Assembly: GCA_965217605.1 (NCBI GenBank) | Contig: CBDCJB010000015.1 | Coordinates: 1-64,000 of the forward strand | From: JAYYZW01 sp965217605 | GTDB lineage: Bacteria > Pseudomonadota > Gammaproteobacteria > Ga0077536 | Length of the DNA stretch: 64,000 bases | Reading direction: 5' to 3' | Shown: positions 24,396 to 33,927 of the stretch, one piece after another | Layout of the letters: each line of letters starts with the position of its first letter | Position numbering within the stretch: the first letter of the stretch is position 1 | Position numbers and translations under genes: made by a program | Notes under the pieces: model-generated | Database searches by the model: none | What the model was told of the DNA's origin: nothing | Seen by the model: only the letters and a program-made list of their open reading frames with translations

Positions 24396-26030
24396 ATGAC
24401 CATGCAGCGAACGCCACTGCTCCTGTGGCGCCTTCTGGACCGCGGCGCCTTGGTCGCTCCGGACGAAGAGATCGTCAACGCGACTGCAAACGGCATGCAC
24501 CGGCAGACCTATGCCGAAACGGCCGCACGTGCGCGCCAGCTTGCCAACGCGCTCAAAGCACACGGCATCGGCGTTGGCGACCGCGTGGGAAGCTTCATGT
24601 GGAACCACCACCGCCACTTCGAGATGTACCAGGCCGTCCCGTCGATGGGCGCCGTGCTCCATACCCTGAACATTCGGTTGGGCCCCGGCGACCTCGAGTA
24701 CATCATCAATCACGGTGAGGCCCGCGTGATCGTGATCGACGAAGACCTGCTGCCGGCGCTCGAGCCGCTGGCCGCCAAACTCAAATCGGTCGAGCGTTAC
24801 GTGGTCAGTTCACAATCCGGACAATGGGAGAGCGGCCTCCCCGGCGCGATCGACTACGAGGATTTCATCGGCGATCAAAGCGCCGCATTCGACTGGCTCG
24901 ATCTCGACGAGAACGCGCCTCTGGGACTCTGTTATACGAGCGGCACGACCGGCAACCCCAAGGGTGCGATGTACACGCACCGATCGACTTACCTGCACAC
25001 CATGGCCGAGGCCATGACCGACGTCATGGCGATGTCGGCTACCGATACGGTCTTCGGCATCGTGCCGATGTTTCACGCCATGTGCTGGGGTCTGCCGTTT
25101 ACCGCCACGATGCTCGGCGCCAAACAGGTTTACCCCAACCGCTTTATGGAACCGGCGCGGCTGCTGGATCTGATAGTGGCCGAAGAAGTAACCCTTGCCG
25201 GCGGCGTGCCGACGATCTGGCAGGGCGTACGCGCCGCCATCGAGGCGGAGCCCGAGCGTTGGGACACCTCGAAGCTCGAGCGCGTGCTCTGCGGCGGTTC
25301 GGCGCCGCCCGCGTCACTGCTGCGGTGGTACTGGGACGAGCTCGACATCGAGATGATCCATTGCTGGGGGATGACCGAGACGAATCCGCTCGCCGTCGTC
25401 TCCCGGCACGTCGCGAAACGTGCGCATCGTCCACTGTCTGTCGACAAACGGTTTGAAAACATGGCGAAGACCGGGCTGCTGGCGCCGGGCCTGGACATCG
25501 AGATCGTGGACGAGGACTTCAAACCACTGCCGCACGACGGCGAGACCGTTGGCGAGCTCCTGATCCGGGGACCTTGGATCGCGAGCGAGTATTACCGTGA
25601 TCCGCAGCCCGAAAAATTTCGCGATGGCTGGCTGTTGACGGGGGACGTCGCCCGCATCGATCCGGAGGAGTATCTGATCATCACTGACCGCTCCAAGGAT
25701 CTGATCAAGTCGGGCGGCGAATGGATCTCGTCGGTCGACCTCGAGAATCATATTTGCGCCCTGCCGGGCGTGGCCCAGGCCGCCGTCATCGCGCAGCCGC
25801 ATCCGAAGTGGGACGAGCGCCCGGTCGCGCTGGTCATTCGCGCCGACAGCACGGAACTTACCGCCGAGGATGTGCTCGCGCATTGCTGCGCGGCGTTCGC
25901 CAAGTGGCAGTTGCCGGACGACGTGTTGTTCGTCGACGCGTTAGCGCTGACCGCGACCGGCAAGCTCGACAAGAAGACCATCCGTGCCGGGCTCGCCGAA
26001 GACGGTTACAGACTACCGGATCTGCGCTGA
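24396..26030 (+). CDS. Acyl-CoA synthetase (AMP-dependent ligase)
   Basis: A 544-residue adenylate-forming enzyme that activates a carboxylic acid as its CoA thioester. The P-loop Y-T-S-G-T-T-G-N-P-K-G lies near residue 180, the W-G-M-T-E-T motif near residue 325, G-W-L-L-T-G-D-V near residue 410 and the C-terminal hinge D-R-S-K-D-L-I-K-S-G-G-E-W near residue 430. Similarity is to medium/long-chain fatty acid and acyl-CoA ligases. The frame is open upstream to 24078 across the amidase gene, but the homology starts at ATG 24396. With the amidase upstream, a plausible pathway is amide hydrolysis followed by acid activation. Confidence 0.9.
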   Translation: MTMQRTPLLLWRLLDRGALVAPDEEIVNATANGMHRQTYAETAARARQLANALKAHGIGVGDRVGSFMWNHHRHFEMYQAVPSMGAVLHTLNIRLGPGDLEYIINHGEARVIVIDEDLLPALEPLAAKLKSVERYVVSSQSGQWESGLPGAIDYEDFIGDQSAAFDWLDLDENAPLGLCYTSGTTGNPKGAMYTHRSTYLHTMAEAMTDVMAMSATDTVFGIVPMFHAMCWGLPFTATMLGAKQVYPNRFMEPARLLDLIVAEEVTLAGGVPTIWQGVRAAIEAEPERWDTSKLERVLCGGSAPPASLLRWYWDELDIEMIHCWGMTETNPLAVVSRHVAKRAHRPLSVDKRFENMAKTGLLAPGLDIEIVDEDFKPLPHDGETVGELLIRGPWIASEYYRDPQPEKFRDGWLLTGDVARIDPEEYLIITDRSKDLIKSGGEWISSVDLENHICALPGVAQAAVIAQPHPKWDERPVALVIRADSTELTAEDVLAHCCAAFAKWQLPDDVLFVDALALTATGKLDKKTIRAGLAEDGYRLPDLR

Positions 26031-26449
26031 CATTCGGCTTTCCAAGTCGCCTTCACAAACTGCGAAAACGTCATGTTCTTGCCGCCCATCTTGACCTCGA
26101 GCTTGCCGACGATGCGATCCGGCGCCGCCCGTAGTTCAGCCGTGCCCGTTGCTACACGGGTGCTTTGGCAAATCAGGGTGTAGTGAAATACATCGCCGCT
26201 CAGATCCATGAACCCTAATTCGCAGCCCTTGAGCGCGCGCTGATCCATGACCGGAAAAATGGCAGCGGGATTGTCGTCATTCAAGCACCGGGTATCGTGG
26301 ACTGTCTTGCGCCGCATCTCTTCGAGATGCGGCATGACGGTTTGCGCCGAGATCTCGTAAAGACCGGGAGTGATCATCAGCTTGCCGGCCGCAGCCGCGA
26401 TCGGCAAGGATGCGATGAACAACGCTCGAATCAGATCGCAAATACGCAT
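26006..26449 (-). CDS. DUF3617-like exported protein
   Basis: A 147-residue protein with a signal peptide (about residues 1-21, ending A-A-A-A-G). The mature N-terminus P-G-L-Y-E-I, the later T-R-C-L and two further cysteines fit the DUF3617 family of small periplasmic proteins of unknown function. Its 3' end overlaps the convergent acyl-CoA ligase by 25 bases, and its 5' end overlaps the gene upstream on the same strand by 19 bases, so the two minus-strand genes are likely an operon. Confidence 0.65.
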   Translation of the reverse strand: MRICDLIRALFIASLPIAAAAGKLMITPGLYEISAQTVMPHLEEMRRKTVHDTRCLNDDNPAAIFPVMDQRALKGCELGFMDLSGDVFHYTLICQSTRVATGTAELRAAPDRIVGKLEVKMGGKNMTFSQFVKATWKAECQRRSGSL

Positions 26450-26820
26450 CTGAGTTTATTGGATCGACAGACCTCGCGTAGGTGATCGCGCAATACGACG
26501 GCGTCCTGCTTCGGTAGCTTCTGCTCTCGGTAGTGCACGGATACGATCGAACGCTCTCGCATGCGATTCAGACGGCCTTCCAGCTGCGCCAGGGTCATAA
26601 GCGGAATCGTAAGCTCCTCATCGTCTCGTTTATGGCGTCGTTTTCCACGACCGCTGAATAGCGCGAATTCCGTGACTTCGTCGGAAGGTAAGACCACCAG
26701 TTCGTAGCCGTAATAATACGCCCGCTGATGCAATCCCCCGCGTCCCACTCCCGTCATCGCGGCGGTGGTGAACGGCATTGCGACCATGATGAACATCAAA
26801 AATAGGGCTCGAATAAACAT
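26431..26820 (-). CDS. Hypothetical exported protein
   Basis: I do not recognise this 129-residue protein. It has a clear signal peptide (F-I-R-A-L-F-L-M-F-I-M-V-A-M ... T-A-A-M), then a Tyr-rich stretch and a strongly basic patch G-R-G-K-R-R-H-K-R. Two cysteines near the C-terminus (C-R-S-N-K-L-R-C) could form a disulfide. It precedes and overlaps a DUF3617-like gene and is divergent from hydantoinase subunit A. Confidence 0.5.
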   Translation of the reverse strand: MFIRALFLMFIMVAMPFTTAAMTGVGRGGLHQRAYYYGYELVVLPSDEVTEFALFSGRGKRRHKRDDEELTIPLMTLAQLEGRLNRMRERSIVSVHYREQKLPKQDAVVLRDHLREVCRSNKLRCVFAI

Positions 26821-26911
26821 GGCATGACTCCTGTTGTGCGTTACAAGAAAGCCCTTTCGTCACCCTGTTTCGACGTATAGTAAGGTTCCTAGTTCAACTC
26901 AAAGCAAAGCC

Positions 26912-28987
26912 ATGGCTTACCGAGTCGGCGTTGATATAGGCGGCACGTTCACCGATTTCACCATCGTGGATGACACCGGTGAGGTGACGCAGTGGAAAGA
27001 GGATTCGACGCCCGACGAGCCGGCGCGCGCCATCCAAGCCGGGCTGCACGCCGTGGCGGAGAATCTTCGCCTCGAAATACCGGCTTTTCTCGGGCAAACC
27101 GATCTTTTCGTCCACGGTTCGACCATTGCGACCAACGCCGTCATTCAACGCAGCGGCCCAAAGATCGGGTTGCTCTGTACGCAAGGATTTCGCGATGTGA
27201 TTCACCTGCGTGACGGATTCAAGCCGGAGCGCTTCAACGTTCACCTGCGCCATCCTGTCGAATTCGTCGATCGCTATTTGCGTTTGGGTGTCGAGGAGCG
27301 GATGAATCACCAGGGCGAGGTCGTTAAACCGCTTTCTCAGGCCGATGTACGGCAGGCCGCGGCCCACTTTCGAGACGAAGCCGTCGTCGCCGTGGCCGTC
27401 GCGTTCCTGTGGTCGATCGTGAATCCCACGCACGAAGTCCGCGCCGCCGAGATCCTCGCCGATGAACTCCCGGGCACCAAGGTGATCCTTTCGTCGGACG
27501 TGCTGCCCGAGATCCGTGAGTGGGAACGCACGTCCGCCACCGTCTTGAGTGCGTACATATTGCCCGGTATCGATGTCTATCTGCGCGAACTCAAAGACCT
27601 GCTCGGCCGCTCCGGGTTTACTCGCTCGCCGTTGATCATGCAGATCAACGGGGGGTGTGCCTCGGTCGACGAGATCCTGCGGCGACCGGTTTTCGCATTG
27701 GCCTCGGGACCCGCGGCGGCGCCGGCCGCAGCGACCTTTCACGCGCGCAACATCGATGCGGAGAATTTGATCAGCGTCGACACGGGCGGTACGAGCTTCG
27801 ACGTCTGCCTCATCCGGGACGGCATGTCGCGCACGATCCAAGTCGAGCACCAGCCGATCGGAGTCGCCGGCGTGGAAGTCCATTCGGTCGGCGCCGGTGG
27901 CGGCAGCATCGCGTGGATCGATGCCGGAAGGGCCTTGCGCGTGGGGCCGCGCAGCGCCGGCGCGCGCCCTGGCCCGGCCTGTTACGGGCTGGGTGGCAAA
28001 GAGCCGACGGTCACCGATGCGAACGTCGTGCTCGGTTACCTCGAGCCGGAAGCCTTTCTCGGCGGTCGACGCGCACTGGCGCCGGATTTGGCGGTGGCCG
28101 CCGTCACCGAGCATGTCGCGGACCTGCTCGGGCTCGATGTCATGCGCGCCGCAGCCGGCATCATCGAGGTCGTCGACGCCAATATGGTCGATGCGATCCG
28201 AGCGGTCTCGATCGAGCGCGGCATTGATCCACGTGCATACACCCTGGTGGCGGGCGGCGGCGCAGGTGCGCTCCACGCTGCGCGCCTCGCGCGCAATCTC
28301 GGGATGAGGCGCGTCCTGGTGCCGGAAGAGGCGGGAACGTACTGCGCCTTCGGCATGACCGTCACCGACGTGCGTCACGATCACTCAGAGCCGCTCTATG
28401 CGTTGACCTCCGGCGTCGATCCCGCCGCTATCAATGCGCTGTTCGATCGCCTCGAAACCGAAGCGCGCCGGCGTCTTCATCACGATGGTTTCGAGGATGG
28501 CCAGATCCGCATCGAGCGGTCCGTGGACGCGCGCTACCCGAACCAGGTACACGAATTGACCATGCCCATCGGTTCAGCGCCGCCTTTTTCTACGGCTGAC
28601 CTGCACGCCCTCGAGGCAAGCTTTCATGCGGAGCACGAAAGCCGATTTACCTATGCGCTGACCGACCTCTCGATCGAGTGCCTGCACTGGCGGGTAACCG
28701 CGATCGGCACGATGTCCACGGGATCTCGCGAGCCCGCGGACTCAAGTACGGTTGACGCGGGCGTGACGGATACGCTAACGCATGGCCGGCGAGACGTCTT
28801 CCTGGCCGGCGAGGGGATGTTGCCGTTTGATATCTATGCGACCGATACCCTTCTCTCCGGAGTAATCATTACCGGACCCGCGATCCTCCAGGCGCCAACG
28901 ACGACCGTCCTGGTTTCCAAGGGTGATATCCTGACGGTCCGCCCCGACCGCAGCTACGTCATCGAATTGGGAGCGAATTACGCATGA
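26912..28987 (+). CDS. Hydantoinase/oxoprolinase family protein, subunit A
   Basis: A 691-residue HyuA-type subunit. It has the actin-like ATPase start V-G-V-D-I-G-G-T-F-T-D-F, a mid-protein D-T-G-G-T-S-F-D-V and the glycine motif G-A-G-G-G-S-I-A-W, with A-G-G-G-A-G-A-L near residue 446. The family covers ATP-dependent N-methylhydantoinases, 5-oxoprolinases and acetone carboxylase-like enzymes, so the ring opened here is not identified. The frame is open from 26834, but ATG 26912 fits the family start. It overlaps the B-subunit gene by four bases (ATGA). Confidence 0.92.
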   Translation: MAYRVGVDIGGTFTDFTIVDDTGEVTQWKEDSTPDEPARAIQAGLHAVAENLRLEIPAFLGQTDLFVHGSTIATNAVIQRSGPKIGLLCTQGFRDVIHLRDGFKPERFNVHLRHPVEFVDRYLRLGVEERMNHQGEVVKPLSQADVRQAAAHFRDEAVVAVAVAFLWSIVNPTHEVRAAEILADELPGTKVILSSDVLPEIREWERTSATVLSAYILPGIDVYLRELKDLLGRSGFTRSPLIMQINGGCASVDEILRRPVFALASGPAAAPAAATFHARNIDAENLISVDTGGTSFDVCLIRDGMSRTIQVEHQPIGVAGVEVHSVGAGGGSIAWIDAGRALRVGPRSAGARPGPACYGLGGKEPTVTDANVVLGYLEPEAFLGGRRALAPDLAVAAVTEHVADLLGLDVMRAAAGIIEVVDANMVDAIRAVSIERGIDPRAYTLVAGGGAGALHAARLARNLGMRRVLVPEEAGTYCAFGMTVTDVRHDHSEPLYALTSGVDPAAINALFDRLETEARRRLHHDGFEDGQIRIERSVDARYPNQVHELTMPIGSAPPFSTADLHALEASFHAEHESRFTYALTDLSIECLHWRVTAIGTMSTGSREPADSSTVDAGVTDTLTHGRRDVFLAGEGMLPFDIYATDTLLSGVIITGPAILQAPTTTVLVSKGDILTVRPDRSYVIELGANYA

Positions 28988-30840
28988 GCACCGAACAAGA
29001 TCCGATCACCTTCAGCGTCATTCTCAATCGTCTCAATGCGATCGCAAACGAGATGACCTTGACCCTCGAGCAGAGTGCCTGGACCCCAATCCTCGCCCTG
29101 TGTCGCGATTTCTCCTGTGCGCTGTACGATTACAAGCTGCGGCAGGTGGCCATGTACGATGCGCTGCCGATCCACACGACGTCGCTCAGAATCGTGCTGA
29201 AAGAAATCGCGCGAACCTTCGACGGCGATATCAACGACGGCGACGTCTTCATGTGCAACGATCCATACCGCGGCAATACCCACGTTGGCGACGTCGTCAC
29301 GGCCCTTCCGGTATTCGTGGATGGCGCGCTGCGCTTCTGGTCGGTAACCAAAGGTCATCAACTCGACATCGGCGCTTACTTGCCGTCAAGCGTAGTGGCG
29401 TCGGCGCGAAACGTGTGGCAGGAAGGCCTCACGATCCCGCCGCTCAAGATCCACGACCGCGGCAAGGCGCGCGATGACGTCATCGACCTGTATCTATCGA
29501 ACGTTCGCTATCGCGATCTGCTACACGGCGATCTGCTCGCGCAACTCGGATCGATCCAGAAGGGGCGCGAACGCTTGCTGACGCTGTGCGCCGAGTACGG
29601 TACGGAAAACGTCATGCGCTACGCCGATGCGATCATCGACTATGCGGATCTGCGTATGTCCGAGCAGCTCGCGCGCATCCCCGACGGTGAATACGAGGGC
29701 CGGTGCTGGATCGACAGCGACGGAATCGACGATTTCAATATCCCGATCAATGCGACCGTGACGATTGACGGCGACCGCGTCACGGTCGATTACAGCGGCA
29801 GTGGGCCGCAGGGGGAGGGAAGCCTCAACGGCTCGTACGCGACCAGCCAGGCGGCCGGGGCGGTGCCCTTCCTCAATTACATCGACCCCGACATTCCTCA
29901 CAACGAGGGTTGTATCCAACATATCGAGGTCATCGCGCCGGAAGGTACCGTGTGCAATGCCGCGTACCCAGCGTCGACGTCGAGCGCCACGATCGTGCCG
30001 TCGGACGCGATGCAGGACGCCGTCAACAAGGCCATGGCCGCGGCCGCGCCGGAGCTCGTGATTGCAGGCAGCGCGCGATGCGCCAACGTGCCCCAATTCG
30101 CGGGCATCTATGCGGATACTGGCGAGGCTTGGGGCGTGATGCTGTTCAACGGGACCGGGGCCCAAGGCGCATCGAAGGACACGGATGGCTGGCCGCTCTA
30201 CGAGAGCTCTGCGGCAGCGGGCGGGCTCAAAGCGCAATCGCTGGAGCAACTCGAGCTGCTGTATCCGATCGCGATCGAGCAGATGGAGATCGAAACCGAT
30301 TCCATGGGTCTGGGGCAATCGATCGGCGGCGCCGGCGTGCGCCTCACCGTGGCGTCGACCGCGGGCGAGATGGAATGCATCACCTTCGGCGACGGTAGCA
30401 GCAATCCTCCGCACGGTGTGCTCGGCGGTAAGCCCGGGATCGGCGGCGGTCAATACGTGGAGAGCCGCGCGTCCGGCCAACGCCGCTATGTCTCGGCATC
30501 CGGTCACGTGCGCGTCGCCGAGGAGGAGTTTCACGTGGGCCTCTCTACAGGTGGCGGCGGTTATGGTGATCCACTGCAACGGGATCCGGAGCAGGTACGG
30601 CGTGACGTGCGCGATCAGCTCATAAGCCGCGCGGTGGCGGACGCTATATTCGGCGTCGTCGTCAGCGCTGACTTCAATCCGCACCTCGACGTCGATGCCA
30701 CACGAGCGCGGCGGGCTGAACTCGCATCCCGCGGAGTCGCATTGGTCGAGCCCTCAGAACCGTCCGCCGACGCCGAGGGCGAGTGGACGCGCACGCAGAT
30801 GCGCGACGGCGACACCTTTCTCGTCAATCCGGTGAGTTAA
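28984..30840 (+). CDS. Hydantoinase B/oxoprolinase family protein
   Basis: The 618-residue partner subunit of the protein encoded just upstream. Family landmarks are C-N-D-P-Y-R-G-N-T-H-V-G-D near residue 90, G-H-Q-L-D-I-G-A-Y near residue 122, and the C-terminal S-T-G-G-G-G-Y-G-D-P segment. The A and B subunits act together to open cyclic amides with ATP. Translation is probably coupled through the ATGA overlap. The 3' end overlaps the convergent aminotransferase by four bases. Confidence 0.92.
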   Translation: MSTEQDPITFSVILNRLNAIANEMTLTLEQSAWTPILALCRDFSCALYDYKLRQVAMYDALPIHTTSLRIVLKEIARTFDGDINDGDVFMCNDPYRGNTHVGDVVTALPVFVDGALRFWSVTKGHQLDIGAYLPSSVVASARNVWQEGLTIPPLKIHDRGKARDDVIDLYLSNVRYRDLLHGDLLAQLGSIQKGRERLLTLCAEYGTENVMRYADAIIDYADLRMSEQLARIPDGEYEGRCWIDSDGIDDFNIPINATVTIDGDRVTVDYSGSGPQGEGSLNGSYATSQAAGAVPFLNYIDPDIPHNEGCIQHIEVIAPEGTVCNAAYPASTSSATIVPSDAMQDAVNKAMAAAAPELVIAGSARCANVPQFAGIYADTGEAWGVMLFNGTGAQGASKDTDGWPLYESSAAAGGLKAQSLEQLELLYPIAIEQMEIETDSMGLGQSIGGAGVRLTVASTAGEMECITFGDGSSNPPHGVLGGKPGIGGGQYVESRASGQRRYVSASGHVRVAEEEFHVGLSTGGGGYGDPLQRDPEQVRRDVRDQLISRAVADAIFGVVVSADFNPHLDVDATRARRAELASRGVALVEPSEPSADAEGEWTRTQMRDGDTFLVNPVS

Positions 30841-32195
30841 GCGGCTTTCGCGAACTCTGCGGCCGTCAGGTCCAAGCCTTTCGCGGCGAGCGTAACGAGC
30901 TCGTCGATCTCCGCCTTACTGATCACAAGCGGCGGTGAAACGATCATCGCGTCGCCGACGGCGCGCATCACGAGTCCGTTCTCCATGCACAGGTTTTTGC
31001 AGCGCGTGCCGACGATGCCGACGTCCTCTTTGGACACTTTCGCGCGATCGTTCACCAGTTCCAACGCACCGAGCAGCCCAACGCACCGTGCTTCGTCGAC
31101 CAGGGGGTGATCGCCCAGCTCGCTCCATCGTTGTCGAAAATAGGGGCCTGCTTCGTCATGAACGTGCTCGACGATCTTCTCGTCCTGAAGGATCCGGATA
31201 TTGGCGGCGGCGACGGCACACGCGGTGGGGTGACCGGAATACGTGTAACCGTGTTGAAACTCTCCGCCTTCGTCGATGAGTATCCGCGCTACGCGATCAC
31301 CGATCATCACGCCACCGATCGGCAGATAACCCGAGGACAAGCCCTTTGCGATCGGCATTAGATCGGGCTGGAGATCGTAGTAATCACTGCCGAACCACGT
31401 CCCCATCCGGCCGAAACCGCAGATGACCTCGTCGACGACCAGCAGGATCCCGTATTGCTCGCAAATACGCCGGATCTCGGGCCAATAACTCGATGGCGGA
31501 ATGATGACGCCGCCCGCGCCTTGCACCGGCTCGCCGATGAAGGCAGCGACCCGTTCGACACCGAGCTCTTGGATCTTGTGCTCGAGTGCGCGCGCACAGT
31601 TCAGGCCGAATTCTTCTGGATCAATGCCCTGACCATAGCGGTAGCTGTATGGAGCATGGATGTGGGCGATGTCGGGAATGGGTAGATCACCCTGCGCGTG
31701 CATGTCTTTCATGCCCGTCAGGCTGCAGGCGCCGATGGTGCTGCCGTGATAAGCCCAAGTACGGCTGATGATGACTTTCTTTTGGGGCTGCTCCATGAGG
31801 TCCCAATAGCGGCGCACCATACGGATGACCGTGTCGTTAGCCTCGGAACCGGAATTGGTATAGAAGGCGCGGTTCAAACCCGGCGGCGTTACTTGTGCAA
31901 GCAGGCCCGACAGTTCAATCGCCGGCGGGTGGGCGGTTTGAAAGAAGCTGTTGTAATACGGCAGTTCGCACATTTGTCGTTGCGCGACCTCAGCCAGCGA
32001 GTTGCGGCCGTAGCCGACGTTGACACACCACAGGCCCGCCATGCCGTCGAGAATGCGATTGCCGTCGGAATCCCACAGATAGATTCCCTCCGCGCGGGTG
32101 ATGATGCGGCTGCCGACCGTCTCGAGTTGCTTGTAATCGGTAAAGGGATGTAGGTAGTGGCGTCTGTCGACGTCTTGCCATTCACGGGTTCTCAT
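30837..32195 (-). CDS. Class III aminotransferase (PLP-dependent)
   Basis: A 452-residue fold-type I enzyme related to omega-amino acid:pyruvate and putrescine/polyamine aminotransferases. Seen are A-Y-H-G-S-T-I-G near residue 148, D-E-V-I-C-G-F-G-R-M-G with the cofactor-ring aspartate, and the PLP lysine in I-A-K-G-L-S-S-G-Y. An upstream ATG at 32243 is in frame, but ATG 32195 has AGGAG seven bases before it and gives the expected N-terminus. It is divergent from the lactonase-like gene (87 bases apart). Confidence 0.9.
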   Translation of the reverse strand: MRTREWQDVDRRHYLHPFTDYKQLETVGSRIITRAEGIYLWDSDGNRILDGMAGLWCVNVGYGRNSLAEVAQRQMCELPYYNSFFQTAHPPAIELSGLLAQVTPPGLNRAFYTNSGSEANDTVIRMVRRYWDLMEQPQKKVIISRTWAYHGSTIGACSLTGMKDMHAQGDLPIPDIAHIHAPYSYRYGQGIDPEEFGLNCARALEHKIQELGVERVAAFIGEPVQGAGGVIIPPSSYWPEIRRICEQYGILLVVDEVICGFGRMGTWFGSDYYDLQPDLMPIAKGLSSGYLPIGGVMIGDRVARILIDEGGEFQHGYTYSGHPTACAVAAANIRILQDEKIVEHVHDEAGPYFRQRWSELGDHPLVDEARCVGLLGALELVNDRAKVSKEDVGIVGTRCKNLCMENGLVMRAVGDAMIVSPPLVISKAEIDELVTLAAKGLDLTAAEFAKAA

Positions 32196-32282
32196 TGGTT
32201 TGCTCCTGAATCGATTGCACCGTAAGCGCGTTGGTTCTGGCACTATTGTCCCACAGCCCTAAAGAAAGCCAAGGACATCGAC

Positions 32283-33044
32283 ATGCCAGCGGAGCTCTAC
32301 GCCTTTGAATGCGGCCAGATTACGATGCCGCTCGCAATTTTTTTTGAGAATGCGGACGAAGGACGGGTACGCGCGCCAATCCCCTCGTTTTTAATCAAGC
32401 ACGCCAAAGGCACGGTCCTGTTCGATACGGGGCTGAATGAAATTACACGCAGCGATCCGGCCGGGTATCTGGGCGAGCGCCTCGCAAAAATCATGGAGGT
32501 GCATTTCGAACGGGGCGAGGAGATACAAGCACGCCTGGAGCTCGTCGATATGGACATCGCGCGCGTCGACTACGTGGTCAACTCACATCTGCATTTCGAT
32601 CACTGCGGCTGTAACGACAAGGTCGTCAATGCGCCGGTCATCGTGCAGCGACGTGAATGGGACTGGGCCACCAAGCCCGAGCCCGAGGGCGGCTATGTGC
32701 GCGCGGATTACGACACTGGCCAGGACATTAAAACCATCGAAGGTGAATACGACATCTTCGGCGACGGCTGCGTTGTTTGCATTCCCACTTACGGCCATAC
32801 GCCCGGCCATCAGTCGCTGAAGGTCCAGACGAACTCAGGCGAGTACGTCCTGACGGGTGATGCCTGTTATCTGCGTAAGACGCTCGAGGAACTGGCCTTG
32901 CCCGGCGTCATGCACGACCGCGAACAGATGATCGCGTCGCTGATGAAGTTTCGCGAACTTCAGGCGCGCGGCGCGACGATCGTCTTCGGTCACGATCCGG
33001 ATTTTTGGCCGACCATACCGCAGGCGCCGGAACGGGTGGCCTAG
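32283..33044 (+). CDS. MBL-fold hydrolase, N-acyl homoserine lactonase-like
   Basis: A 253-residue metallo-beta-lactamase fold protein with the two-metal motif S-H-L-H-F-D-H-C-G near residue 105, T-Y-G-H-T-P-G-H near residue 180, L-T-G-D-A near residue 200 and F-G-H-D-P-D-F-W at the end. The overall layout matches the AttM/AiiA lactonase group, which opens lactone rings of quorum-sensing signals. Many homologues act on other lactones or esters, so the quorum-quenching role is only a possibility. The gene ends seven bases before the convergent SDR gene. Confidence 0.82.
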   Translation: MPAELYAFECGQITMPLAIFFENADEGRVRAPIPSFLIKHAKGTVLFDTGLNEITRSDPAGYLGERLAKIMEVHFERGEEIQARLELVDMDIARVDYVVNSHLHFDHCGCNDKVVNAPVIVQRREWDWATKPEPEGGYVRADYDTGQDIKTIEGEYDIFGDGCVVCIPTYGHTPGHQSLKVQTNSGEYVLTGDACYLRKTLEELALPGVMHDREQMIASLMKFRELQARGATIVFGHDPDFWPTIPQAPERVA

Positions 33045-33050
33045 GTCTAG

Positions 33051-33716
33051 TCAGGCCAGGCCTTGTACGGGAACTAAGGCGCCGTGCACGGCGTGCGCGG
33101 CATCCGAGCCGAGAAAGCAGATCACGCTCGCCAGATCCTGCGGTGGCACCCACTTTTCGAAGTCGGCGTCAGGTATGTCCTTACGGTTCACCGGTGTGTC
33201 GATGATGCTCGGCAGGACGGCATTGACGTTGACACCTTGTGGACGTAATTCCTTGGATAGGCTTTCCGTCAGGCGCATGACCGCGCTCTTGGCGACGCAA
33301 TAAGCGCCCATGTTGGCCTGTCCCTCGCGCGCGGACATCGCCCCGACATTGACGATGCTGCCGCCGCCCCGCTCGATCATGCGTGGCACGACAGCCGCGA
33401 TCATGTTGCGCATCGTTACCACGTTCATGTTGAACATATGGTCCCACTGCGCGTCGCTCGTCTCGTACACCGTGGGGCCCATGTCGAAGCCGCCGGCGAT
33501 GTTGAACACCACGTCGATGTCACCGATCTGCTCGACGCAAGCGGCCGTGGCCGCGCTATCGGTGAGGTCGACGGCGAATCTGCGGATATCGGACGCGTCT
33601 GCGGGTTCGGCGAGGTCCAATCCCACTACGGAGGCGCCTTGAACTCGCGCGGTCGCGGCCACGACGCTGCCCAACGCGCCGTTCGCGCCGGTCACTACGA
33701 CGACTTTTCCGTCCAA
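33051..33716 (-). CDS. SDR family oxidoreductase
   Basis: A 221-residue short-chain dehydrogenase/reductase with the cofactor motif T-G-A-N-G-A-L-G at the N-terminus, N-I-A-G-G near residue 75, the serine of V-G-A-M-S-A-R and the active-site Y-C-V-A-K. It is slightly shorter than the 240-260 usual for the family. The start is TTG at 33716, with no convincing ribosome binding site; the frame is continuous with a truncated luciferase-like reading frame whose stop lies 15 bases upstream, so reinitiation is possible. The substrate is unknown. Confidence 0.85.
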   Translation of the reverse strand: MDGKVVVVTGANGALGSVVAATARVQGASVVGLDLAEPADASDIRRFAVDLTDSAATAACVEQIGDIDVVFNIAGGFDMGPTVYETSDAQWDHMFNMNVVTMRNMIAAVVPRMIERGGGSIVNVGAMSAREGQANMGAYCVAKSAVMRLTESLSKELRPQGVNVNAVLPSIIDTPVNRKDIPDADFEKWVPPQDLASVICFLGSDAAHAVHGALVPVQGLA

Positions 33717-33731
33717 CGACGCGCCGTTCGA

Positions 33732-33827
33732 TCAGCCGCCGGACGCGGCCTGCTTGTAGCAGTCGCGTTCGGCGGTGGCCGACCACGGCTTCGGCATCTG
33801 TAGTTCGCACAACAACGAAAATGCCAT
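33732..33827 (-). pseudogene. 5' fragment of a luciferase-like (LLM) monooxygenase
   Basis: A 31-codon reading frame starting M-A-F-S-L-L-C-E-L-Q-M-P-K-P-W and ending in TGA. This is the usual N-terminus of luciferase-like flavin-dependent oxidoreductases, which start M-x-F-x-L-F-x-E-x-Q-x-P-x-P-W and then continue for 350 residues or more. Here the coding sequence stops and is joined in frame, after the TGA, to the SDR gene. A GAGG-like ribosome binding site lies about 9 bases before the ATG, so the leader may still be translated. Confidence 0.6.
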
Positions 33828-33927
33828 CGGGTAGTCCTCGGTAGATCGTGTTCGGAGTCTATCATCTAGCTGGAATTGGGTAACATAGGGTCGATCAGGC
33901 AACGAATTCGCGAAGAGGTGATATCAC

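Noticed and set aside
26894..28384. Long minus-strand open frame of 496 codons over hydantoinase A
   Set aside because: It is antisense to a gene with full family motifs; its own protein has no recognisable motifs. GC-rich codon bias keeps the shadow frame open.
29521..30684. 387-codon minus-strand frame inside hydantoinase B
   Set aside because: Same reason: antisense to a gene with clear family landmarks.
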